64,000 nt of DNA, from contig NZ_NKHK02000002.1 of NCBI RefSeq assembly GCF_002224245.2, positions 62,001-126,000 of the forward strand, in the 5' to 3' direction. This stretch comes from Moraxella sp. VT-16-12. Lineage in GTDB: Bacteria; Pseudomonadota; Gammaproteobacteria; Pseudomonadales; Moraxellaceae. A model generated the notes under the pieces. The model was not told the origin of the DNA, ran no database searches, and was given only the letters and a program-made list of their open reading frames with translations. The position numbers and the translations under genes are program-made. This document shows positions 30,651-39,727 of this stretch, one piece after another. How positions within the stretch are numbered: position 1 is the first letter of the stretch; the number at the start of each line of letters is the position of its first letter.

Positions 30651-30665
30651 TAGTATACTATAACA
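30651..30665. promoter_or_regulatory. Zur-like operator, promoter-downstream copy
   Basis: On the minus strand this reads TGTTATAGTATACTA. It matches the gammaproteobacterial Zur pattern TGTTATANTATAACA at 12 of the 14 defined positions. It lies about 29 bases centre to centre from a second copy and 46 bases before the znuD start codon. Confidence 0.55.
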
Positions 30666-30679
30666 TATCTTTAAAATTG

Positions 30680-30694
30680 AGTTATTATATAACA
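30680..30694. promoter_or_regulatory. Zur-like operator overlapping the znuD -10 box
   Basis: On the minus strand this reads TGTTATATAATAACT and matches TGTTATANTATAACA at 12 of the 14 defined positions. It covers the predicted -10 hexamer of the znuD promoter, the position expected for a repressor. Confidence 0.6.
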
Positions 30695-30711
30695 TATAAT
30701 TCAAATTGCAA
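30684..30711 (-). promoter_or_regulatory. Predicted znuD promoter
   Basis: On the minus strand TTGCAA (30706-30711) and a perfect TATAAT (30684-30689) are spaced by 16 bases. The -10 lies inside a Zur-like palindrome. Confidence 0.5.
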
Positions 30712-30823
30712 CAAAAACTCCCACTTAATCACTCACAATTTTGACAAACCTCACAAAGGATGATTGATTAAATTTTAAAAATTTATCAATTGACATAAAT
30801 TTGTTATAATTATCCGTTTTTTT

Positions 30824-31555
30824 ATGACAAAACTGACCATGCCAACCACACCACTACGCAATACCCTAATTCCCACCACCGACCCTGCTGCTGGATTACG
30901 TCTGACAGAGATTTTTTATTCTTTGCAAGGCGAAGCTTTAAGCATGGGCTTGCCAACCATTTTTATCCGCCTGACAGGCTGTCCATTGCGTTGCACTTAT
31001 TGTGATACAGTGTATTCTTTCACAGGTGGTGAGCGTCATGGTTTAGATGACATTTTAGCCCACATCGCCCAATACCCCTGCAAACGTGTCTGCATCACTG
31101 GCGGTGAGCCACTTGCCCAGCCAAATGTAATTGCATTGATGCGTTTATTATTGGCACATGGCTATGACGCCTCACTAGAAACATCAGGAGCATTATCGGT
31201 TGCTCATGTTCCACCTGCCATCTCAAAAGTCATGGATTTAAAAAGCCCATCATCAGGCGAGTGTGAACGTAATCTGTGGGAAAATATCAACCACTTAACC
31301 ACTCACGACCAACTCAAAATTGTCATCGCCGACCGCAATGACTACGATTGGGCTAAAACTCAAATAACAACCCATCAACTTGATAAAAAATGTGGGGTCA
31401 TCTGGCTGTCTCCCATGTTTGAGATAGACCCTGACAAAATGGGCGTACCAACCATTGCCACTGATTTGGCTCAGTGGATATTAGATGATGGTTTGCCTGT
31501 GCGTTTTGGGTTGCAGCTGCATAAAATCATCTGGGCGGATGCTCGGGGCAAATAA
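30824..31555 (+). CDS. queE: 7-carboxy-7-deazaguanine synthase QueE
   Basis: QueE is a radical-SAM enzyme that rearranges carboxy-tetrahydropterin to 7-carboxy-7-deazaguanine in the queuosine tRNA modification pathway. The CxxxCxxC cluster motif CPLRCTYC is at C53, C57 and C60. The substrate segment LTEIFYSLQGEA and the SAM-site GGEPL (near residue 95) are present. The length is 243 residues. No ribosome-binding site is evident. Other queuosine genes are not in the window. It is followed 13 bases later by a transporter gene. Confidence 0.94.
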   Translation: MTKLTMPTTPLRNTLIPTTDPAAGLRLTEIFYSLQGEALSMGLPTIFIRLTGCPLRCTYCDTVYSFTGGERHGLDDILAHIAQYPCKRVCITGGEPLAQPNVIALMRLLLAHGYDASLETSGALSVAHVPPAISKVMDLKSPSSGECERNLWENINHLTTHDQLKIVIADRNDYDWAKTQITTHQLDKKCGVIWLSPMFEIDPDKMGVPTIATDLAQWILDDGLPVRFGLQLHKIIWADARGK

Positions 31556-31568
31556 TCAGGAACTTAGC

Positions 31569-32549
31569 ATGTGGCAACTTATCATCTTTGGACTTATAGG
31601 GTCGGCGTTTTTTAGCACATCTTTTGTGCTATATGAACTGATGAGCGTACAAGGTGGACATTGGTTTTGGTCGGCATCGCTACGTTGTTTGTTTATGTGG
31701 CTTTTGTGTACGGTGATGATTTGGATACAAAATGGCTTTAAAATCAGCCCTTTAACAAAACTAATTCGCCTATTTAATCAGCACTTTTTATTTTGGAGTT
31801 TGGCAGGCAGTATTGGACTTGGTACTTATGGCTGGCTTGCCTTTGGGGCGGATTTTGCTCCTGCGTGGGTCATCACTTCCACCTTTTTGTTTACCGTGGT
31901 GGCAAGTTTATTTGTCTTGGCATTTTTTGGACAACGCTTCCGCCCACAAGCCATCGTCTATGCCCTAATCATCTTTTTTGGCATTATTTTGGCAAACTTG
32001 GGTGAAGGCGTATCACGCACAGATGTGGATTTGGGCAGATTGGTGTTATTTGGGGCATTGCCTGCTTTGATGGCGGCGTTTTGCTTTCCCATTGGCAATC
32101 AGCTTTTATGGCAAACAGTACAGCCAACTCGTCCACAAGCCACCAGCTTACGCAATCAACTATTAAAGCGTTTGCCACACATTGATGGTGAGTTATTAAA
32201 AAACCCCTTTCATAAAGTGTGGCTATTATCGGCAGGGTCATTGCCCGCTTGGATTGTCGTTGGCTTGTTTGTTCGCCCACCAACACCGAGCATTTCACAA
32301 ATCAGCATGGCATTTTTGGTGGCGTTATTGGCAGGTGTGTTAGGGACAAGTGTGTTTTTGTATGCTCGGGGACAGGCCAAAAGTGCCAGCATGGTCGCTG
32401 GTGTGGACGCCACCCAAGCTGCTGAGATTATCTTTGCTTTGATTGGGGGTATGATATTGCTTGGCACGCCCCTACCATCTGTGATGAGCAGCATTGGCAT
32501 TGTGATTATCATCACAGGGCTAGGATTGTTTGCCAATTCCAATAAATAA
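31569..32549 (+). CDS. EmrE-family (PF13536-type) multidrug-resistance efflux transporter-like membrane protein
   Basis: This 326-residue protein has about ten membrane helices arranged as two EamA/EmrE-like halves. The N-terminus SAFFSTSFVLYELMS and the tryptophan-rich first helices resemble the single-protein 'multidrug resistance efflux transporter' family. The ATG at 31569 is preferred because upstream in-frame starts lie inside queE. It lies 13 bases after queE and 10 before the next gene, so all three are probably one operon. The substrate is unknown. Confidence 0.78.
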   Translation: MWQLIIFGLIGSAFFSTSFVLYELMSVQGGHWFWSASLRCLFMWLLCTVMIWIQNGFKISPLTKLIRLFNQHFLFWSLAGSIGLGTYGWLAFGADFAPAWVITSTFLFTVVASLFVLAFFGQRFRPQAIVYALIIFFGIILANLGEGVSRTDVDLGRLVLFGALPALMAAFCFPIGNQLLWQTVQPTRPQATSLRNQLLKRLPHIDGELLKNPFHKVWLLSAGSLPAWIVVGLFVRPPTPSISQISMAFLVALLAGVLGTSVFLYARGQAKSASMVAGVDATQAAEIIFALIGGMILLGTPLPSVMSSIGIVIIITGLGLFANSNK

Positions 32550-32559
32550 AAGGAGTGTC

Positions 32560-33204
32560 ATGATTTCATCTTTGGACATCATCACCATATTTGACTTCAT
32601 TGGGGTGATTGCGTGTAGTATTGCTGCCACAATTTTGGCACTACGGACACGCTTTGATTTTCTTGGTTGTATCCTTGTATCCATGGTAAACGCCATTGGT
32701 GGCGGCACGATAAGAGACGTATTTTTGGACAGGCATCCGCTATTTTGGACGACAGAGCTCAGCTATGTCTATGTCATCACCATCACCTCCATCATCACCC
32801 AGTTTGCCATCAACCACTACCAAACCATCAACAAAAAAATAGATTGGCTCATTCGCTTTTTTGATGCCATTGGACTGGCGGCATTTAGCGTGATTGGCTT
32901 AAAAGTTGCTCTTGCTTACCAAATGCACCCACTCATCGCCACACTGATGGCAGTTTTAACCAGCATCGCTGGTGGCATCATGCGAGACATGATTTGCAAC
33001 CAAATCCCCTTGGTGCTACAAAAAGAAATTTATCTGAGCACCAGCATCATCGGTTCGGTGGTGTATTTTGGTTTGGGCAAAGCAGGATTTGATAACAGCC
33101 TTCAAGAGCTTGTCATGCTTGCGGTTATTTTTAGTCTAAGAATGCTGGCACTTAAATACAACTGGAATTTACCGCCTTTGCGTTTTGATTTTAAAAATCA
33201 TTAA
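32560..33204 (+). CDS. TRIC-type (UPF0126, YicG-like) cation channel protein
   Basis: This 214-residue membrane protein has about seven helices in two inverted repeats, each with a glycine-rich motif. These are NAIGGGTIRDVFLDRHP near residue 45 and SIAGGIMRDMICNQIP near residue 135. They are the hallmark of the UPF0126/TRIC family, whose prokaryotic members form trimeric monovalent-cation channels. The ATG at 32560 has AAAGGAG six bases upstream. It is convergent with recJ, leaving only one base between the two stop codons. Confidence 0.9.
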   Translation: MISSLDIITIFDFIGVIACSIAATILALRTRFDFLGCILVSMVNAIGGGTIRDVFLDRHPLFWTTELSYVYVITITSIITQFAINHYQTINKKIDWLIRFFDAIGLAAFSVIGLKVALAYQMHPLIATLMAVLTSIAGGIMRDMICNQIPLVLQKEIYLSTSIIGSVVYFGLGKAGFDNSLQELVMLAVIFSLRMLALKYNWNLPPLRFDFKNH

Positions 33205-33205
33205 T

Positions 33206-35065
33206 TTAGTCAATGGCACACACCGCCAACGCTTTGACAAACAGTTGTAGTTGCTGATTGCCTTGCCATTCGTTGATTTCTAGCGTATACAGCAAATGCA
33301 CTTGACTGGCTCGGTAGTCCCACGCATCGGCATCATAATTAAACCAAATGGCTTCAATCGGATACATCACGCCATCTGCATTTAAAGTCAGTTTTAAATG
33401 TTTGTCCTTTAAAATGCGAAAATTTAGCACATAAAACACGCCATCAAAAGCAGGCAGAGCAAAGCCATTACCCCAAATGCTGACATTTTTTAGCGTTTTG
33501 GCAAATGCCAAGCTAAAATCTTGGGGCAACAGCACCCCATCAGTAAACCGCTCTTCTTCAAACACATCATCGCCAAAACTTTGTACAACTTTGGTAAAGG
33601 CTTGGCTAAATGCACCAAAATCTTTCTTTTTGATGGTCAATCCCCCTGCCATCGCATGACCGCCAAAATGCAAAATCAGCTTAGGGTTGGCAACCGCCAC
33701 CGACTCTATGACATCGCGAATATGCACACCAGCAATGGAGCGGGCTGACCCTTTAATCAAATCATCATCACCCACCTTGTCAGCGTCAGCAGGGGCAAAC
33801 ACCACAGTGGGGCGATGAAGCTGCTCTTTGATACGCCCTGCCACAATACCAATCACCCCTTGATGCCAGTTATCCTGATACAAACTGATGGCTTTGGGCA
33901 AATCGGTATCATGCAAATGCAACTCTTCAATGATACGCCCTGCTTCATCTCGCATTTGATTTTCTACCGCTCGCCGAGACAGATTTAGGCGATTTAACTC
34001 GGTTGCCAAACGATGAGCTTCTTGATAATCATCGGTCAGCAAGCACTCCACACCTGTACGCATATTGTCCATACGTCCAGCAGCATTAATGCGAGGTGCG
34101 ATGGCAAAACCAAAATCATCAGCACCGATTTTATCAAACTGCCTGCCTGCCTGCTCCAAAATCGCTAAAATCCCCACGCAACATTGACCTTGGCGGATTG
34201 CCATCAGTCCATGTGTTACCAAAATGCGGTTATTTTGGTCAAGATGACCCACGTCCGCTATCGTACCAAGTGCCACCAAATCCAGATATTTTGCCACACT
34301 GGTGGTGGATTTGCCTGCTGCTCGGCGAATTTTAGCCACTCGCCCCATCACATAAAACGCTACGCCCACGCCCACCAACGATTTGCTACCAAACGCACAA
34401 TCAAGCTGATTAGGATTGACCACCGCATCAGCAGGGGGGCTTGGTTTGGTAGTCAGATGATGGTCGGTGATGATGACTTGCACGCCAAGTTCATGAGCCT
34501 TTGCCACGCCATCATGACTGGATATGCCATTATCTACCGTGATGATGAGCTGGGGGCGAAATTTCTCCACCCCATAAGCGACAATCTCTGGGGTCAAGCC
34601 ATAGCCAAATTTAAAGCGGTCAGGCACCAAAAATTCCACGTCCGCCCCCATCTCCCTAAGACTACGCACCATCAGCGTGGTGGATGTTGCCCCATCGCAG
34701 TCAAAATCTCCAATGATAAGCATGCGTTTTTTGTCATCAATGGCTTTATCTATGAGATGACTGGCTTTATCTATGCCCAACAAATCCGATGCAGGTAACA
34801 AATAAGATACTGACATATCCAGCATGGACATATCTGCCACACCACGGCACGCAAACAAACGTGCCAAAGTTTGTCCGTAAGCTTGCACCATCTCATCAGG
34901 CACAGGCAGGCTTGGCACTCTTGGGGTAAGTTTTAAGGTTTGGGGTTTAAACTCATTAAATGCTTGATGAAATCCTTGAACTTGCGTGTTTGTTAGGTGT
35001 GATAAGTTTAAATTGGCAAATTTTTGGGGAGTATGCACATCTTCATCTTGTAACGTGTTTGTCAT
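33206..35065 (-). CDS. recJ: Single-stranded-DNA-specific 5'-3' exonuclease RecJ
   Basis: RecJ degrades single-stranded DNA in recombination and mismatch repair. The 619-residue DHH-family protein has DFDCDGATSTTLMVR (near residue 98), VDNGISS and the name-giving DHH in ITDHHLTT. The C-terminal DHHA1 region contains GGHAMAGGLTI. All metal ligands appear intact. AAAGAG lies before the ATG. It is a single gene, with 202 bases of non-coding sequence upstream shared divergently with the next gene. Confidence 0.95.
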   Translation of the reverse strand: MTNTLQDEDVHTPQKFANLNLSHLTNTQVQGFHQAFNEFKPQTLKLTPRVPSLPVPDEMVQAYGQTLARLFACRGVADMSMLDMSVSYLLPASDLLGIDKASHLIDKAIDDKKRMLIIGDFDCDGATSTTLMVRSLREMGADVEFLVPDRFKFGYGLTPEIVAYGVEKFRPQLIITVDNGISSHDGVAKAHELGVQVIITDHHLTTKPSPPADAVVNPNQLDCAFGSKSLVGVGVAFYVMGRVAKIRRAAGKSTTSVAKYLDLVALGTIADVGHLDQNNRILVTHGLMAIRQGQCCVGILAILEQAGRQFDKIGADDFGFAIAPRINAAGRMDNMRTGVECLLTDDYQEAHRLATELNRLNLSRRAVENQMRDEAGRIIEELHLHDTDLPKAISLYQDNWHQGVIGIVAGRIKEQLHRPTVVFAPADADKVGDDDLIKGSARSIAGVHIRDVIESVAVANPKLILHFGGHAMAGGLTIKKKDFGAFSQAFTKVVQSFGDDVFEEERFTDGVLLPQDFSLAFAKTLKNVSIWGNGFALPAFDGVFYVLNFRILKDKHLKLTLNADGVMYPIEAIWFNYDADAWDYRASQVHLLYTLEINEWQGNQQLQLFVKALAVCAID

Positions 35066-35267
35066 ATTATGCTCTTTTTATGTGATTTTTGCGTATTGTA
35101 GCACAGATTAATTTGCAAAATGTTACATTACTTTCTCCAACCATCTTTAACTTGCCAAAGTTTTACACCTACTTACAAAATCGTCTTGCCCATTGATAAA
35201 AAAATCTTTACAATATCCCCTATATCGTTTTATTTATTTAATCCTTAACCCAACTAGGAAGTGATTT

Positions 35268-35735
35268 ATGATTTTAAAACCTACCGCAAAAACCACTGAC
35301 CCCAACCTAAACATTGAACAAGTTCGCCTAGAATGCAAAGAGATGGTCAAATCTCGTGCCAAAATCTCCGCAGGCGTTGCCATCATTCCTGTGCCTTTTT
35401 TGGATGTGGCGATTGATGTTGCCATGCTCTCTAAGCTGTTGCCTGAAATCTCAGCCCGCTTTGGTCTAGAAGATGGCAATCTATCAGAAACTGAACGCCA
35501 ACAAAATCTGACTGACCGCATCATGGCAATCAGTGGACTGGTCGCCACTCGTGGCGTGGTAAACCAAACTGTCAAAGGCTTTGGCACTCGTATTGTTGGC
35601 AAACAAATCGCCAAATACGTCCCACTTGGCGGTCAAATCGTTGCAGGAACCTTAGGTTATATCATTTTTAAAAAAATCGCTGATGACCATATTGAAACCT
35701 GCTACAAAATCGCCAAAGATGCCCGCAAAGTTTAA
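35268..35735 (+). CDS. Small hydrophobic-hairpin protein (DUF697/YcjF-like), unknown function
   Basis: This 155-residue protein has two hydrophobic segments, about residues 30-55 (ISAGVAIIPVPFLDVAIDVAM) in part and 113-133 (YVPLGGQIVAGTLGYIIF) in part. Between them is a charged amphipathic region. The pattern of a hydrophobic first segment ending in PVPFLD and a second with GGQ resembles the DUF697 group of membrane-associated proteins; this is tentative. AGGAAG precedes the ATG. It is a monocistronic unit with its own terminator. Confidence 0.7.
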   Translation: MILKPTAKTTDPNLNIEQVRLECKEMVKSRAKISAGVAIIPVPFLDVAIDVAMLSKLLPEISARFGLEDGNLSETERQQNLTDRIMAISGLVATRGVVNQTVKGFGTRIVGKQIAKYVPLGGQIVAGTLGYIIFKKIADDHIETCYKIAKDARKV

Positions 35736-35741
35736 GCCATC

Positions 35742-35769
35742 AAAACCATGTTATCCGACATGGTTTTTT
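35742..35769 (+). terminator. Intrinsic terminator
   Basis: AAAACCATGT pairs with ACATGGTTTT around TATCCG and continues into TT. It lies six bases after the preceding stop. Confidence 0.88.
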
Positions 35770-35972
35770 ATTATGTTTTTGAATAATAAACATTATCACA
35801 CACAGGCAATTTTCTTACAATTTTTATGAAATTTTTTTAATTTTGGCACCATAAATGCTGTACTTAGGTTTGAGAAAATTTAGCAAAACCGCTAAAATAC
35901 ACTCTTGTGCCAACTTGGTTGGTATGCTCATTATTTAGCCAATTTTTAGCCAAAATATTAAAAGGTTTTCCT

Positions 35973-36296
35973 ATGTCATTTGTTGTTACTGATAACTGCA
36001 TTCTTTGTAAATACACCGACTGCGTAGAAGTTTGCCCTGTGGACTGTTTTTATGAAGGCCCTAATTTTTTGGTCATCAACCCTGATGAGTGCATTGATTG
36101 TGCTTTGTGCGAGCCTGAATGCCCTGCCAATGCCATTTTTTCAGAAGATGAAATCCCCGCAGGTCAAGAAGAGTTTATCCAAATCAATGAAGAATTGTCC
36201 GCGGTTTGGGCAAACATCACTGAGAAAAAAGATGCCCTACCTGACCATGAAAAATGGGACGGCGTGGCAGGCAAAATCCAATATTTAGAACGCTAA
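35973..36296 (+). CDS. fdxA: Seven-iron ferredoxin FdxA
   Basis: This small electron carrier has one [3Fe-4S] and one [4Fe-4S] cluster, like Azotobacter ferredoxin I. The 107-residue protein starts [17 protein letters not shown] and has cysteines at 9, 12, 17, 21, 25, 40, 43, 46 and 50, including the CxxCxxCxxxCP run [12 protein letters not shown]. The ATG at 35973 is preferred over an upstream extension that shows no conservation with ferredoxins. It ends two bases before the lpxB start, so the two are probably co-transcribed. Confidence 0.94.
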   Translation: MSFVVTDNCILCKYTDCVEVCPVDCFYEGPNFLVINPDECIDCALCEPECPANAIFSEDEIPAGQEEFIQINEELSAVWANITEKKDALPDHEKWDGVAGKIQYLER

Positions 36297-36298
36297 TC

Positions 36299-37528
36299 AT
36301 GAATAACGCACCACTTACCATCGGCATCATCGCAGGCGAAGTATCAGGCGATGTGTTGGGGGGCGATTTTATGCAAAAAATGAACGCCCTGCACCCAAAT
36401 ATCCGTTGGGTGGGCGTCGGCGGTGTCGCCATGACCGCTCAGGGCTTGTCATCTGTCATAGACATGGGTCGCTTATCGGTCATGGGCATTGGTGAAGTGA
36501 TTAAGCATTTGCCCGACCTATTATCTGCAAAAAAAGAAATTTTATCTGTTTTTAGCCAACATAAAATTGACTTATTTGTCGGCATTGATGCTCCTGATTT
36601 TAATCTGCGTATCGGTCAAGCCCTAAAAAACACCACTCACGCACCCTTTTGCGTGCAGTACGTCAGCCCAAGCGTGTGGGCATGGCGAGAAAATCGCATT
36701 CACACCATTAAAAAAGCCACCGATTTGGTACTGTGCTTATTTCCCTTTGAATTGCCTGTCTATGCCCGTCATCAGCACCCTGCGGTGTGCGTAGGACACC
36801 CTTTATTACACAAACTGTCAGCAGATGTGCGAAAGCATGATGAGATTTTTGGTGAGTTTTTAAAGCGGTTTCATCTCAATCATTTTTATACATCATCAGC
36901 CCATGCTCGCCCCATCTGCGTGATGGCAGGCTCTCGCATCTCAGAAATACAGGCGATTTTACCGCTACTGATTGACAGCATGACCATCTTAGACCAAGAT
37001 GGTGAGTTTGGGTTTATCTTACCTGTGGTAAGTGCCGACCATGCCAACATGGTCAAAGCCATGATAGCTCAGCACGCACCCCACCTACTCCAAAAATGCC
37101 ACATCATCCACGGAAGCAACCAACATGGACTGTCAGTCAGTCAGCACGCCATGAATGCCTGTGAACTGATTTTATTGGCATCAGGCACTGCCACACTAGA
37201 AGCTCTACTACTTCACCGTCCAATGGTGGTGGTCTATAAAGTCAATGCTTTTACCTATGCCATCGCCAAACACCTTGTTAAAATCCCTTATGTCAGTTTG
37301 CCCAATATCCTATCTTATAACCAAACGGGCAAACCCATCGTGCCTGAGTTAATCCAACAAAACGCCACCGCCCAAAGTGTTGCTCATCATGCCAAAAATA
37401 TTTTATCAGATTTGCCCACCACCCAAAAACAGCTTGCTCACACCACCGCCACACTTCGTCAAGCAAGCCACACAAGCCCTGCCCAAGCGGTATTGACGCA
37501 TTTTTTTCAGGCACAAACTGTGCTATAA
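36299..37528 (+). CDS. lpxB: Lipid A disaccharide synthase LpxB
   Basis: LpxB joins UDP-diacylglucosamine and lipid X to form the lipid A disaccharide on the inner-membrane face. The 409-residue GT19 protein begins with IGIIAGEVSGDVLGG and has FVGIDAPDFNLR-like and QYVSPSVWAWRENR motifs. The C-terminal donor site has LASGTATLEALLL. The start at 36299 follows the fdxA stop directly. In many bacteria lpxB lies next to lpxA; here it is about 30 kb away on the other strand. Confidence 0.96.
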   Translation: MNNAPLTIGIIAGEVSGDVLGGDFMQKMNALHPNIRWVGVGGVAMTAQGLSSVIDMGRLSVMGIGEVIKHLPDLLSAKKEILSVFSQHKIDLFVGIDAPDFNLRIGQALKNTTHAPFCVQYVSPSVWAWRENRIHTIKKATDLVLCLFPFELPVYARHQHPAVCVGHPLLHKLSADVRKHDEIFGEFLKRFHLNHFYTSSAHARPICVMAGSRISEIQAILPLLIDSMTILDQDGEFGFILPVVSADHANMVKAMIAQHAPHLLQKCHIIHGSNQHGLSVSQHAMNACELILLASGTATLEALLLHRPMVVVYKVNAFTYAIAKHLVKIPYVSLPNILSYNQTGKPIVPELIQQNATAQSVAHHAKNILSDLPTTQKQLAHTTATLRQASHTSPAQAVLTHFFQAQTVL

Positions 37529-37563
37529 TGGCGAAACTTTTTTGCCTTTTGTCGGAACAACTT

Positions 37564-38235
37564 ATGACAGACACCAAATCTCTTAGCCGTGAGCAAAAAA
37601 AACGGCTTACTCGCCAAGCTTTTTACCATGCCGTGCTTGACCTATGTATGACAGGTCAGTCTTTTAGCTCCATCAGCCTACGTCAAGTAACTCGTGAAGT
37701 GGGCGTTGTGCCTACGGCATTTTATCGTCATTTTGTGGACATGGAAGAGCTGGGCAAATCTTTGGTAGAAGATGAGCTAGGCGATGCACTTGCCACTTTG
37801 CGTGAGCACATGCAGTTTGGTAAAAAACGCACCTTTGAGCGACAAATCGCCAAAAGCGTTCAGCTATTTTTTAAGGCGGTAGACAGTCAGCCCCGCTATT
37901 GGCAGTTTATCGCCAGTGAGCGTTTTGGAGGTTCAGAAGCAGTACGCCAAGCCATCAGCGAACAGATTAAGACCTTTGCCAATGTCATGAGCGAAGATTT
38001 GGCACTACAACCTGCTTTTGCTCATGTCAGCGATGAAGACCGCTATCTTTTGGCAGAAATTGGGGTAAATTTAAGTTTCTCTTGGATTATTGATTGGTTG
38101 GATTTGACCTATTTGCCACAAGGTTCAGAGCCTGCCACCAAGCTCGCCATGCTTCATCGTTGTACTCGCCAAATGCAGATGATACTTTATGGGGCGTACA
38201 ACTGGAAATCTAACGAAGAGACACTCATAGACTAA
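37564..38235 (+). CDS. fabR: TetR-type repressor, FabR-like
   Basis: This 223-residue protein has an N-terminal TetR helix-turn-helix (SISLRQVTREVGVVPTAFYRHF in part, about residues 30-52) and an all-helical ligand domain. The HTH sequence and the GAYNWK-type tail resemble FabR, which represses unsaturated fatty acid genes such as fabA/fabB in response to acyl pools. The ATG at 37564 is 35 bases after lpxB, and an upstream in-frame start overlaps the lpxB end. Position beside lpxB is consistent with a role in envelope lipids. The exact target is inference. Confidence 0.8.
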   Translation: MTDTKSLSREQKKRLTRQAFYHAVLDLCMTGQSFSSISLRQVTREVGVVPTAFYRHFVDMEELGKSLVEDELGDALATLREHMQFGKKRTFERQIAKSVQLFFKAVDSQPRYWQFIASERFGGSEAVRQAISEQIKTFANVMSEDLALQPAFAHVSDEDRYLLAEIGVNLSFSWIIDWLDLTYLPQGSEPATKLAMLHRCTRQMQMILYGAYNWKSNEETLID

Positions 38236-38239
38236 GCTT

Positions 38240-38261
38240 AGCCCCATTTTAGGGGCTTTTT
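38240..38261 (+). terminator. Intrinsic terminator overlapping a convergent gene end
   Basis: AGCCCC pairs with GGGGCT around ATTTTA, followed by TTTT. It ends the fdxA-lpxB-fabR run and overlaps the last codons of the convergent DUF5691 gene. Confidence 0.8.
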
Positions 38262-39727
38262 AACGGCTCTAATAAGGCATTTAACGTCAGCGTTTGTAAT
38301 GCAGGGTCAGTTTTATCCACCCCAAGCTCATATAGGGCATTTAGACAATCTTTGGCGGTGCTTTGATTAACCATCAGTCCCAAAGCCAAAATCTGCTCAC
38401 CAAGACTGCCTGTGTTAATATAACCACCATCTTTTTCTTGCCACTGTTTGATGTTGTGTGCCAATTTTTTATAAGAAGTGGTTACTTGCAACGCCTTAAA
38501 ACCCATATCAAAAGTATCTGGACTAATCCCAATCAAATAAGCAAAATTTTTACCCTTTAAAAAATTTTTATGGGCAAATTCTTGCCTGATGGACAGTGGC
38601 AATCTGGCACGCACCAATCCCCAATAATACAGATGATTTTCCTTCAATACGATTTTTATCAAATCATCGGCAATGTCTTCAAGCTCATCATCGCTAAGCA
38701 GTCCAATCACACGTTCGCTTAACACTTGATTATAAGAGCCATATATGTGGTGTTTGGTATGATGATGAAAATCCCATGCCAAGAAAAATTCCTTTAAAGA
38801 TAAGTTAAATTTTTTGGCAAGGTCAAATAAATTAACTTTTTGTAAATTATCATAACGAGTTTCACGTTGTTTGTTGTTTTTGGTGCTTTTAAAAGCAATG
38901 CCACTTGCCCCAAATTCTAACTCATCAAATAATTCATCAGCAAGCCCATCTTGCTCACCATAAACGCCAAGCCGAGCCAGCAAGCGTTTGGCTTCATCTT
39001 TGACCTTTTGGGAGCGGTCTTTTAACAAACTTTCCAAAAACTCTTTATCATCATCAGACAGCCCCACCGCCAGCACCGCCACCAAATCAAGGCGTTTTTC
39101 GGCAGGCTCTTTGGGGGCAAACTGAGCAATCAAATCAAGGGCAAATTTGGGATTGGTACGCCGCAACTCTTTTAATAAACGCAGACGGCTGGATGGATAC
39201 CACTGCTCCCAATTATCAGCGGTCAATATCTCATCATCAGGCACAACCTGATTATGATAGCCATCGACCCAAGCACACCACGACAAATAATCGCTGGGCA
39301 ATTCACCTTCAAAATACTCATGATAATTTTGGTTACCATCAAGTTTACTTAGCATGAATTTGGGTGGCAGCCACACCGTTGGTGGCACGCTGTATCCACG
39401 CTCATCAATCATCATCAGCGTACGCACCACATAAACCAACTGATTATGTGCCAAAACTTGCCTTGCCAAACGCTGTAAATGACTAGGCAACGCAGGTTTA
39501 TTTAATATTGGCAAAGGCGGTGTGTGTGTCAGTGGGCTGTTTGGTGCTTGATTTATCATCATCTCATCAAACTGCGATAACAATGCAATTTGTGCCAGTG
39601 TGGTGTGTGGCGTAGATAATGCAATCGTGTTTAGCTCTTGGGGCAGATTGTCCGCCATCAAGCCATCATTGCTTATCATCAAACGTGCATAAACATCATC
39701 TATCAGGCGTTTGTCTAGATTTAGCAT
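38249..39727 (-). CDS. DUF5691-family protein, partner of the SWIM gene
   Basis: This 492-residue, largely helical soluble protein resembles the DUF5691 proteins found beside SWIM zinc-finger genes. In the middle it has HEAT-like segments (for example LRLLKELRRTNPKFALDLI, LSDDDKEFLESLLKDRSQKV). No enzyme motif is visible. The ATG at 39727 overlaps the SWIM gene stop (ATGCTAA), so translation is coupled. In other bacteria this pair usually lies with MoxR-type AAA and VWA-domain genes, which are missing here. The biochemical role is unknown. Confidence 0.75.
   Translation of the reverse strand: MLNLDKRLIDDVYARLMISNDGLMADNLPQELNTIALSTPHTTLAQIALLSQFDEMMINQAPNSPLTHTPPLPILNKPALPSHLQRLARQVLAHNQLVYVVRTLMMIDERGYSVPPTVWLPPKFMLSKLDGNQNYHEYFEGELPSDYLSWCAWVDGYHNQVVPDDEILTADNWEQWYPSSRLRLLKELRRTNPKFALDLIAQFAPKEPAEKRLDLVAVLAVGLSDDDKEFLESLLKDRSQKVKDEAKRLLARLGVYGEQDGLADELFDELEFGASGIAFKSTKNNKQRETRYDNLQKVNLFDLAKKFNLSLKEFFLAWDFHHHTKHHIYGSYNQVLSERVIGLLSDDELEDIADDLIKIVLKENHLYYWGLVRARLPLSIRQEFAHKNFLKGKNFAYLIGISPDTFDMGFKALQVTTSYKKLAHNIKQWQEKDGGYINTGSLGEQILALGLMVNQSTAKDCLNALYELGVDKTDPALQTLTLNALLEPLKSP

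Noticed and set aside
30606-30704. In-frame N-terminal extension of znuD
   Set aside because: It would run a hydrophobic 33-residue stretch through the predicted Zur operators and the -10 box, and the internal ATG gives a normal signal peptide with a ribosome-binding site.
30706-30823. Possible preQ1 riboswitch before queE
   Set aside because: The short AT-rich leader lacks the preQ1 consensus hairpin and A-rich tail; a plain promoter is enough.
34184-34798. 204-codon open frame opposite recJ
   Set aside because: It overlaps the conserved DHH region of recJ and its product has no recognisable fold; antisense shadow.
32560-35065. Search for tRNA genes and insertion-sequence ends in the gaps here and across the window
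   Set aside because: No T-loop GTTCRANTC pattern with a matching acceptor stem, and no transposase motifs or flanking inverted repeats, were found by eye.
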